Shown here piece after piece: positions 49,501 through 64,000 of a stretch of 64,000 nt of DNA. A program made the position numbers and the translations under genes. The stretch's first letter is position 1; each line of letters starts with the position of its first letter. The notes beneath the pieces were generated by a model that saw nothing but the letters and a program-made list of their open reading frames with translations, searched no databases and had not been told where the DNA came from. Source of the DNA: Saxidomus purpurata (taxonomy: Eukaryota; Mollusca; Bivalvia; Venerida; Veneridae); assembly GCA_022818135.1 (NCBI GenBank), contig JAFMSR010000005.1, forward strand, positions 29,881,100 to 29,945,099. The letters run 5' to 3'.

Positions 49501-50022
49501 TTAGGTGCATAGTGCAAAATTGTAAAACTGGTGTACATGTTACTATTACAGGTTACAATGAAGTTTTGCGGCCCGTTTTATGTTATTTTTTTGGAAATGA
49601 AAATGATAACATACTAATCTGGTAATTGATAGTATTTATATACTATTTCAGGGATTCAATATCGCCATTAATGTATTTTTTTTTCGACATGTGATTGTAA
49701 TTTATTTACTTTCTGTATTGACCAGTCTGAGATTTAAAACATTTTTACATACGTTTTGGCTGGTTTTTATGAAAGTACTACAACATTTTGAAAACTATTT
49801 CTAGGGAACAAGGATCTTTTGTCATGTGAACAGTTCGTTTGGAAGAAATTGGTAAACCACTACCAACAGCGAGACTGTGTGAAGGCACCGGGGGAATTTC
49901 CACCTCTTACACTCCGATCCAGGCGTCAGATCATGGAAGAAAGTATGCAGCGATACTATGAATCAATAAATGGACGAGGAGCTACAAAATCATGCAAGAA
50001 TTCAAAAGCAAGAAAGAAATAG
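37036..50022 (+). CDS. Paralog B: TPR-like N-terminus plus Upf1-like SF1 RNA helicase, HELZ2/ZNFX1-type (18 exons, 984 aa)
   Basis: Exons: 37036-37242, 37589-37628, 37885-37997, 38372-38578, 39479-39515, 39871-39995, 41751-41879, 42029-42083, 42778-43042, 43266-43354, 43534-43698, 45302-45439, 46145-46530, 47324-47560, 47714-47938, 48360-48510, 49282-49449, 49805-50022. All phases match; the total of 2955 nt reads as one frame of 984 residues plus stop. Residues 1-243 are the TPR-like region shared with paralog A; 287-420 is a linker; 423-912 is the helicase core: Q-type motif NNAKQQEAINNAL, Walker A APPGTGKT (475-482), Ia (FCGQSNRSVD), DEAG (656-659), GDHKQL (682-687), motif VI (NVALTRAR). 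The tail is basic (KNSKARKK). Family role: ATP-driven RNA/RNP remodelling, often antiviral. Odd: QYRM is QYQM and motif V SQG is SQE. No RNB module, unlike paralog A. I trust the gene; exact borders of exons 7-9 are least sure. Confidence 0.82.
37467..37563. repeat. (TTA)n microsatellite
   Basis: About 97 bp of TTA repeats, interrupted once by 'gta', in intron 1 of paralog B, 25 bp before the acceptor of exon 2. Confidence 0.95.
38372..38578 (+). CDS. Paralog B exon 4
   Basis: 207 nt, phase 0/0: KILDLFEDLDDIARLAERRK, CIAIDENIDQIYNFMKDF, MWRTARCYLEL. It aligns gap-free with 12428-12634 of paralog A. Confidence 0.82.
38579..39478 (+). other. Intron 4 of paralog B
   Basis: 900 bp of AT-rich intron without a recognisable element, ending 'ttcttttag'. 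Confidence 0.55.
39871..39995 (+). CDS. Paralog B exon 6 (TPR-like repeat)
   Basis: ILQHACDYDDSEAFAIWARS then MTGDFDLALQKNQLALKYCN, a TPR-type helix pair. Donor 'tgcaat|gtaagt'. Nearly the same as paralog A exon 6. Confidence 0.82.
39996..41750 (+). other. Intron 6 of paralog B
   Basis: 1.75 kb. It contains two pieces of a GC-richer repeat with a 'gacaggatg(a)cccyggcgg' phrase (about 40605 and 40945), suggesting a fragmented mobile element; no coding sequence is supported. A minus-strand open stretch (40403-40645) is in this repeat. Confidence 0.45.
42778..43042 (+). CDS. Paralog B exon 9 (linker)
   Basis: Acidic/polar linker: KQRPPHEESDMKGSRNRSAN, then SVLDDVVEKDIEN and TSADEWFSVETERLR. 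It occupies the place where paralog A has its RNB-type OB exon. Donor 'ctaag|gtatac', phase 2. Confidence 0.65.
43534..43698 (+). CDS. Paralog B exon 11: helicase Q-type motif and first half of Walker A
   Basis: Encodes HTVSFIERDLYNDASSDD, a basic RRRPLPPN stretch, then NAKQQEAINNALMSRFSLIQ and APP. The Walker A loop is split by the 1.6-kb intron 11, after 'cctg|gtgaac'. Confidence 0.8.
43699..45301 (+). other. Intron 11 of paralog B
   Basis: 1.6-kb intron separating APPG from GTGKT. It contains the long hairpin at 44702-44831. An open stretch at 44224-44484 is unsupported. Confidence 0.6.
44702..44831. repeat. Long near-perfect hairpin (MITE-like)
   Basis: The arm 'ttgtggataaggaaatcc', then about 'ggctgagatacgtccaaaaa', returns as its complement after a loop of about 14 nt, giving arms of about 45 bp that are almost perfect. 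Weaker pairing extends to 'catgt(c/t)cat' on both outer sides. It is likely a short palindromic MITE; target duplication not resolved. Confidence 0.85.
45302..45439 (+). CDS. Paralog B exon 12: second half of Walker A, motif Ia
   Basis: Completes GTGKT, then YTAIKLISLFNKVND, then KKQVLFCGQSNRSVDLFA, the 'CGPSNxSVD'-type motif Ia of Upf1-like helicases. Donor 'gctg|gtaagg'. Confidence 0.82.
45440..46144 (-). other. Intron 12 of paralog B with partial reverse TTAA MITE
   Basis: Around 45590-45740 the minus strand reads 'ccgcttccaaattataaagc' and 'ttttgaaattc', matching the interior of the TTAA MITE family. No termini are left. The rest is plain intron. Confidence 0.45.
46145..46530 (+). CDS. 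Paralog B exon 13: domain 1B/1C insertion region
   Basis: 128 codons: ECMSYRLGNYCPDFVRVYDA, FPIPGRSVL, HHLIRQNGAKYAEQFNAFDK, NVILCTTAVWSNRKVLKAAS. The 'VILCTT.VWS' part corresponds to the strand before motif II in this helicase class. Its dead twin is 19792-20175. Confidence 0.82.
46531..47323 (+). other. Intron 13 of paralog B
   Basis: Plain AT-rich intron of 793 bp. No element recognised. Confidence 0.6.
47324..47560 (+). CDS. Paralog B exon 14: motifs II (DEAG) and III (GDHKQL)
   Basis: Encodes VIIDEAGRCTESQCMVPLIA, then EQVVLIGDHKQLKPNI, and ends MMEEQYQM|. DEAG is the usual DEAA/DEAG box of Upf1-like enzymes, and GDHKQL is canonical. The QYQM at the end replaces the near-invariant QYRM. 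Confidence 0.85.
47714..47938 (+). CDS. Paralog B exon 15: start of RecA domain 2
   Basis: NPQICCFPSQQFYNGALTTR continues QYQM as the 'QYRMHPxIxxFPSxxFYxGxL' block. It ends AAEIEEA|gtaata. Twin fossil at 20368-20430. Confidence 0.82.
48360..48510 (+). CDS. Paralog B exon 16
   Basis: VKIYSYFTREQPNERVHILS, QYTAQVSEIKRKLRKQGY, VSTVVESQ: the strand-helix block before motif V ('ILSPYxAQVxxI'). Donor 'ccaag|gtaagg', phase 1. Confidence 0.8.
48511..49281 (+). other. Intron 16 of paralog B
   Basis: 771 bp, no recognisable element. An open stretch at 49057-49239 lies before the acceptor and is not coding by phase. Confidence 0.5.
49282..49449 (+). CDS. Paralog B exon 17: motifs V and VI
   Basis: EEEWDYVIFSTVRSLPGNKM, WCKHYLGLLTDQNQVN, VALTRARMGLIIIG. 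Motif VI arginines (LTRAR) are present. The junction with exon 16 reads SQ-E-E-E-W, where relatives have SQ-G-x-E-W. A second AG three bases downstream (49282-49284 'aag') could remove one residue but would not restore Gly. Confidence 0.82.
49805..50022 (+). CDS. Paralog B exon 18 (C-terminus)
   Basis: GNKDLLSCEQFVWKKLVNHY, GEFPPLTLRSRRQIMEESMQ, ending in a basic KKSCKN-like tail (SKARKK) and TAG. Twin fossil at 21664-21736. Confidence 0.82.
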
Positions 50023-51290
50023 ATTTCAAGAATATATTGCAGCAATGCAGTACGTTCGCTACCTAAAAGATTAACAGCAAATTAAGAGGCAATGTGAAGG
50101 GTATGCATATATTCACATACAAACGGTCCTACAATGACTGGCTGGAATAAGGTCGGAGACATAACAGCAGGACAATAATATAAGTGCGCCTAAAGGAAAC
50201 AGATGTCCCCACATTGTACGAATAATTAATAGCTATCAGCTGCAATGTTAAATCATTCAGGCGAACCTTTCAGATGCAAACAAAACTTTGAAAAATATTT
50301 TCATATTTAATTATAATAATTAGTCTAAGAATGCTCCTTGAAATCCAGCAAATTTTCTAAAGTTTTTAAATGAAAATCATCTGCTTACGACACATATATG
50401 ATGGTCTGTATTTTGTTTCGTATAACTGCAACATAGAAAGAAGTCAAACTCCTCTACTAGAAAGCTAAGGCAAAACGTGTGACGAAGGGACGGACTAAAG
50501 GTCATCATTAGAAATGTTTCTATTGTAAGATTTACATTTACTGTATGTTTCTTGTTTACAAGTGTTTTGTTTATCCAGTAAAATATTTTGAAAATACCAA
50601 AATTATTCTGATAGAAGTATCACAAATAAACGCTATTTGTTGATCATTAATAATATATAGAACAATACCAAAAACTATATCAATAGGTAGATATATATAT
50701 AGAGTATACGTATATATATATATATATATATATATTTGAAAAGTATTTATAATAGTTATGAGTGAAATATGTATGTAGAATAAAATTTTGAATTAATGAA
50801 TGTGTACTACGCATATTTGCATATTTCGCATTCGCATATTTCGTATTCGCATATTTAAAATGTTTAAAATGAAATATGTTTCAACTCAATTTCAAAAGGT
50901 CAGACATAATGCCCCTGGTGAGTTTAAAATAAGCTCGAAAGTCGAAATGAGGTAAGCCTGTGCCTTCCTGGACCGATATCGTCCTCGTCCGATATTAACT
51001 GTTATCAAAAGAGAGTAACCTTATATTCTCTATGTACACAGCAGCTTTAAGACGAAAACGAAAGTTAACACTCCTACAAGTTTGTAATGCCTTTAAGTAT
51101 GGTCCTGTGAGGAACTCATCCTGAGATTAAGTATCGTCATGTCAACTTTATACGATCATGACACATAATATCAATACAATTTGCAAAATATTCTTATCAA
51201 TGACAAATACTTGAACGAAGCATTGTTTTCACAGATATCTGTACAAAGTCTTATTATTGCCCTGAGCTGAGTTTTCACAGGTTTACATAC
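50023..51290 (+). other. 3' flank of paralog B
   Basis: Probably 3'UTR then intergenic. Candidate AATAAA hexamers lie near 50625 and 50778; which is used cannot be told. A (TA)n run sits at about 50709-50734, and 'attcgcatatttcg' is repeated about three times at 50810-50860. Confidence 0.4.
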
Positions 51291-51293
51291 AAT

Positions 51294-51605
51294 TTAATTA
51301 TATTTTTCAATGCCAACACTGTCTACAATGTTCATCCAAAGTTCATGTCTCAATGTTTCATTGGACGGACAATAACAAAGTGTATGTACTACCAGAACTT
51401 CAGTTAATGAGTCGTACTTTTTACATTTCGTTAAGTTATGCGAGTTCATTCTAAAATCCCGTAATAGAACCAAATGAATACGGACATTAGTAATTCCGTT
51501 ATATACTTTTTCTATGTCGTTTACATGTAAATGCACGAGTTGGATGCTTTTCTGTAACGCTCGATATTGAAAAAAAACATGCAAATTAAATGAATGCATA
51601 TGCAC
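51294..51605 (-). pseudogene. Possible LINE reverse-transcriptase C-terminal remnant
   Basis: The minus-strand open stretch reads NVRIHLVLLRDFRMNSHNLT and HTLCYCPSNETLRHELWMNI, which resembles the 'LLxGxYxLxxHxxK...E-T-x-x-H-x-L-x-x-C-P-x-x...R-x-x-L/W' tail of bivalve non-LTR elements. No RT core was found, so it is a fragment at most. Confidence 0.35.
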
Positions 51606-52388
51606 AATTCATAAACCTTACGATTACTGTCTCTAAACTTTAGAGCGTACACGGATCCTTGTTAACTGGAACGCTTGACGTGCAATTGCTAACGCCGAAG
51701 AGAAACATTAACTGTCCCAAGAAAAACATGACTCTCGTCTGTAACTTTCTTTAACATGCTCACATATTCTGAAATGGCAGGGTTTTCATTTTGCTTTTCT
51801 GCCTGAAACACTGCAAACTTTTTATGATGTTGTTCAATGAAGTACGACACTGGGAGACATTTTTTCCGATAAAAAGAGATCTAGTTATGCTCACATTACT
51901 AGTACACGGAAACATTCATACTTTAAAACTTATGAAGAAAAGAAAGAAAAAAAAAAAAAAAAAAAACAGTTTTCATTATTCTAACAAAAAATGACTAATT
52001 GTATAATAGCATTAAACGTCATCATGTATCACAATTTCATGATTGAATAAATCCATATTGTGGCTTAAATTACACAAGTTATACATGTATATGGTAATGA
52101 TTGACAAAATTAATGCAAAATGTAGACGTACACAGCTATCACAAACAAACACAACACAAATCTAGAAAAATCTTCAGTAAGGTCAAAATGTGATATTTGT
52201 TTAAACCAGTCAAAACACTTCCGTTTTGTCAATTTAGGTTAATTCAGCCGCACAGATTACATCAGTTAACACTTTTATTTCAAAACATTTAGGGAAGCAT
52301 TGAAGACATAATAAAAACTTAAAAATAAAAATATCTAAACTAAGGTAAATTTTCAAGTTTAATTAAAAAAAATAATTGATATTGTCCG
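51606..52388. other. Intergenic
   Basis: No supported gene. A poly-A run of about 18 occurs at 51949-51966. Confidence 0.4.
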
Positions 52389-52392
52389 TTAA

Positions 52393-52746
52393 AGCTGCTC
52401 GCTCTCAATTTTTGGTAAAAAATAAAGTTTTTCAAACTGTTATTAAATTACGTATTTAAGAACATATATTCAAATGAAAAGGCACCAGTATAAATTCCTG
52501 TCACGAATATCTCTAAATTTCAAATAATACGCTACCAAATTCAAAAGCGTTGCAAACGCTTTTGAAATTTCAATATAAACATATAGTGTAGCGGTGCCGT
52601 GTAACCGACATTTTCAATTGATTTCTGCAATTTCCTACCTACATTTTGATTAAATTTTGATTCTAGCTTTTAGTTTTATACTTATGTATAAGTATGTCAA
52701 TTCTTTAAAAGAAGAAATTTTCAACGGTAACTGAGAGCGAACAGCT
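52393..52746 (+). mobile_element. TTAA-type MITE, copy 2
   Basis: Flanked on both sides by TTAA (52389-52392 and 52747-52750). Termini are 'agctgctcgctctca' and its complement with one change. The interior shares 'gcgttgcaaacgcttttgaa' and 'gtgtagcggtgcc' with copy 1 but holds an extra segment of about 90 bp at its left side. Confidence 0.85.
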
Positions 52747-52754
52747 TTAAGCAT

Positions 52755-55700
52755 GCATAAAATGAAAATATCTGTATTAAAAAACCCATGTAAACCTTTA
52801 CCATTTTTATCTAACAGTTGAAGTCGATAGAATGCGCAGTCAAAAAAGTTACTTATTTCAAACAAATATGTAAGTTCGAAGATATCAATCTATTTTGGAA
52901 ATAAAGCAGATTACTGCAATAAATATTGTCAGAAAATGATTTGTGTTACCTTTTGTTAATGAGTTAAAGATTTTTCTCCTATGTATTTTAATGGGCAGAA
53001 TTTGATCGATAATGCTTTATCAATAAACCCGATAAGCTAGTTTCCCAAAGACATTTTCGTCAATACGCCTGCAGATCAAATTAATAGGGTTTTTGATAAA
53101 TAGGTTTTATTGATTAAGTAAAACGCTTTGTAAGTAAGCGGAAAAAAACCTTGATCAATTCAATTTTTACATTCTGCACAAATATGAATCACCTGAAGGC
53201 AATTGATGGCCGTTTAGCGAAAGAGGCATAAATGCCTTGACAGGCTAGTAGCATTCTACTGAAATAAAAGGGCAATATTATTGATAATTATGTTTTGGTC
53301 TTCTCACGTTCTTATTGGAGTAGACGGGCTGAATTTTATCAACAAAATCTTCTGAACGGTTTAATTGTATTGCATAACTCAAAGAAACGCATTGTATGGT
53401 ACAAGTCTGCATTAGGAGGCAGTCAAAAAGCAATGCTATGGTGTCCAGATTGGCTACAGTGCAAAAACATATTTGTTTTTGAAACAAGTCATAAAATTTC
53501 CGACATTACACCCGCTACCATTGGTTATCCATTCCCCCGCTCATGAATTTATACATGTATCAGGAAACGTTTATTTACCTTACTGATACCCATGCAAAGC
53601 TAGGACCAACTGGGTTATACGCAGTATTAGGAAAACACCCTAAAAGGTCTGATCCGGGTTTTTTCTTCAGTTTTCATTTGCTATAAGAAGATCTGAGTGA
53701 AATACTTAATAGATAACGCACAACAGTTATACTAAATCAATTATTTAACCTACCAAAGCTGACACCGCTTTATAATTGAATAAATCATCAACAAAAGCAA
53801 ATAGTCTATGTCCCAAAATATAATTCAGCAATAAAATATACAATGTCATCTTCAAGGAATATAAGTTTGCATACTTGGAAAAGAAAGTGATCAAATGTTT
53901 TGACAAATACAAATGTATTTATTATAAAAGGTAGGTACTTCAGTATATAGCTTTATACCACTTTAGTCTATTTTGGATGTGAGGAGAGACAGGTCATGCT
54001 ACTTACAAATGTACTATCTTCTATTATATAAACAGTATACGGCACTTTATTCTTTATGAGTATATGCATGTTTAAATGAATTTTGGCAGGAAAAGTTTAT
54101 GACGCGTGGCCCCAAAATCTAATGATGTAAATATAGGTTGAGTGTTTTCAATATTTTTTTCAAATTCATGGAAAGTGTAATTCTTGCTAGTATTTGGGTA
54201 CAATATGAGGTTATCCTTCTAAAAATATACACTGAACGACTTTTCAAGGCTCTTAACCATGCTACATACTAAGAGGTCAATGGCGAAAGTTTGTTTGTGT
54301 AGGCCATTCATTTGTTATCTGTTGAGCTATTAAACTTGAGGGCTTAAAAGTATAACTTTAAAAATACCACATACTAATCATTGAAGATAACTCCTGGGGA
54401 CAACATATTATTTTGATATAATCTTACATAACCAAACTATGCAAATCATGCTCATAGTCTCATAGCAATATTTTTAAAATTAATACTGTAAATATGTGTG
54501 CACTCTATCTTTAACCGATTTAATTTTTATATGGGAGTTCCTAACTTGCAAACACGAAGAAGATAAGATAATTCTTTCTGTAGCAAAATAATCGAAAAGG
54601 GAATAATTTGAAATTTTCCATCTTAAAGATTAATTTCAATTATGTTTCCTTGTATTCAAAAATACATCGCTTGTTAAGCAATCAAACAAATACGCCCGAG
54701 CGGGTGGTGGGGTAAGGAAATTATAACAACCTTACCTTGTCCCCAGCCAAGCGCCGGGAGGCTTGTCGGAATGATAGACCTATGGTCTAACTACTTATTC
54801 ACTTATATCACCTGTTTTAATAATTACATTGTTAATATGTCTCAACAGTATTATACGAGTATCCAATTACAAACTGATGTGTCAATACATTTCCACAAGA
54901 GTAATTTTTTTTAAATCGTTCTTCTATGACCTGTGTTTTGCTACTTTTCAAGCTTATGACTTTTTCGGGAAACCTTTGAATTGTATTTTGTTTTAAAGAA
55001 TGTGGCATAATCTTTTTAAAAGAAGATTGGGTTTTCGATGAAATGGCGTGTATCTCATATTTTTCCATGAAAAGATACTCGAAATTCGAGTGCGTTTGTC
55101 TCTTTATTTATTGCTGTACATATTGTACTTACTGCACGTACTGTTATTTATACTCAAACACTCGTAAGTTCTAATGCAAACATAGAAAGCATTTTTGGGT
55201 ATGTAATAAATTTGTTTACACGCGGCAATATTTTAGTTATCAAATACAGAGAGCTGCCATGATGCAGTGTGCACTTGAGGTTGATTCCATCCGAAATTAG
55301 TTTTAATATAATTGTAAGAACATGTGTGACAATCAAGAGTTATTGATTCGTACCTTGTGTATAATATAACTTGATAAAAAGCCAAAATAATCATCTGAAC
55401 TAGATATAAACGGAACTGCACAGATATGACTTTTCATCCTTGACAAGTCCATTTTTCCTCGGAAAAAACAAATCTTTCTTTTTTCCATAGTACATACATG
55501 TAGTTTCACTAGTTAGTGTTTGTTTGCTTGCAGCCTTATCGATGGTGCGCCGGATTTCACAATGCCTAGCCGGCTTCCGGCATACGTTTAGCACAATCGC
55601 TACCATTAGGTTCAAACCCTGTAATTTTTGTTTCTTGTTTTCTATATAAAATCAATTAAGCATATATATTATTCAATGATATTTAAAAAAAAGCACTGAA

Positions 55701-55985
55701 GCTTTTTAGTGAAAAAGATACAAAAATATGGGAAAATGTATCCGTTTACATTATTTTTAGACTAAATAGAACACATTTTTATCATTCTTTTATCAATAAC
55801 TTTGTTTCTATATAATTATGAATATAGTGTAAATGGGACTTCAAAATGTATGATCTATGAATTTATATAACCATTAAATAGTAGGTGCCTAAATAATAAC
55901 TGAGCACAAAATTACGTTTCTCCTTAAAACCGGGACTTTTCGTTTTGTTTAGATAGAATCCAAATGACGTAATGATTTATAAAAA
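52755..55985. other. Intergenic, no supported gene
   Basis: AT-rich. The open stretch at 53295-53546 has no family features. A short inverted repeat 'ggtaagg...ccttacc' at about 54712-54738 and a GC-richer patch beside it suggest a small MITE. A tRNA-B-box-like 'aggttcaaaccc' at 55608 has no A box partner. Confidence 0.4.
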
Positions 55986-55990
55986 GTCAG

Positions 55991-55998
55991 TATAAAAG
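55991..55998 (+). promoter_or_regulatory. TATA box of the EGF/F5-8C gene
   Basis: 'tataaaag' stands 45-52 bp before the ATG at 56043. A start of transcription about 30 bp downstream (about 56020) would give a very short leader, consistent with the ATG used. Confidence 0.6.
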
Positions 55999-56042
55999 CT
56001 CGTACATCGCATTCACTCCGGTATTAGGAACAGTAAGCTCAA

Positions 56043-63589
<7,547 letters not shown>

Positions 63590-64000
63590 GTCTAACATGT
63601 TATAATATTGTCATTTTATATTTACCATTAATGAACTTTTAACATACATTTAATGTTAAATCTCAAGCCACGAATGAAGCTAAACCGCATTGGTTAGTAA
63701 AGTGATCTGAACAGCACAGCTAATCATTTTTTTAAATATAACTGTTTATTTTGTATCACATTAGTGCCAACAAAAGTTTGATATGTGACTCAGACTTCGG
63801 TAAAACTTATTATTTAAATGTAACACTTTGTTTTCTAAAATTTGTTTTACCATTGGCCATTTTAACTAAACCTTATTCCCTTGAGAATCGGAGACTTTGG
63901 CAATTATAGGTCTATTGATATCTGTGTCGAAGTTATAAAACCATTTATATATGAGTGGATACAGGTTGCTTAAATATTGTGTCATATGTTTTTTTTCTAT
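63590..64000 (+). other. Intron running off the window
   Basis: 411 bp of AT-rich intron sequence; no further exon seen before the edge. Confidence 0.5.

Noticed and set aside
53295..53546. 83-codon open frame in the 53-kb region
   Set aside because: No domain, no splice partners, and composition like the neighbouring non-coding DNA.

Overview
The window is animal (eukaryotic) DNA: AT-rich, with small exons joined by GT/AG introns, TATA-box promoter sequence, tRNA-derived SINEs, MITEs, a dead mariner, and tandem motifs of the 'tgaccttgacctttgaccc' kind that are common in bivalve genomes. The protein families (TPR/RNB/Upf1-like helicases of the HELZ2 type, a DZIP3-type HEPN fragment, F5/8C-plus-EGF surface proteins) also fit a bivalve mollusc. 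That assignment is inference, and I cannot name the species.

Region 1 (1-21.7 kb) holds paralog A. Nine exons (297-16997) join into one open frame of 690 codons: an alpha-helical TPR-like N-terminal region followed by the cold-shock/OB part of an RNase II (RNB) module. Just after the stop lies a piece of the second half of an RNB domain (17050-17280). Three helicase-exon fossils follow, in the right order and broken (19792-20175, 20368-20430, 21664-21736). Intron 3 has been expanded to about 10 kb by an 8.5-kb foldback-type element (2675-11204). It has a 9-bp target duplication and inverted arms made of about 44-bp palindromic subrepeats.

Region 2 (21.7-37 kb) has no intact gene that I recognise. 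It contains SINEs, a TTAA-flanked MITE family, a roughly 1.4-kb tandem array, a decayed DZIP3/HEPN-like fragment (32599-33113) and two unexplained open stretches.

Region 3 (37-50 kb) holds paralog B. Eighteen exons (37036-50022) join without a break into 984 codons. It has the same N-terminal region as A, with exons 1-6 identical in length to those of A, but is followed directly by a Upf1-like SF1 helicase core and no RNB module. Walker A, DEAG, GDHKQL and motif VI are intact. Two usually invariant positions are changed (QYRM to QYQM, and SQG to SQE in motif V).

Region 4 (50-56 kb and 56.1-59.5 kb) is repeats: a possible LINE tail, a second TTAA MITE copy, a long GATA microsatellite and a mariner fossil. 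Region 5 (56043 to the end) is the 5' part of a secreted or membrane gene: a signal-peptide exon behind a TATA box, an EGF-like exon, F5/8C (fucolectin-like) exons and more EGF-like exons, all joined in phase 1. It runs off the right edge.

The main story is a tandem pair of RNA-processing/antiviral-type genes. They share an N-terminal half but keep complementary C-terminal enzymes (RNB-OB in A, helicase in B), and one carries a foldback transposon able to form a very long RNA hairpin. Splice sites were placed by eye from GT/AG, reading phase and A/B comparison; no transcript evidence was available.
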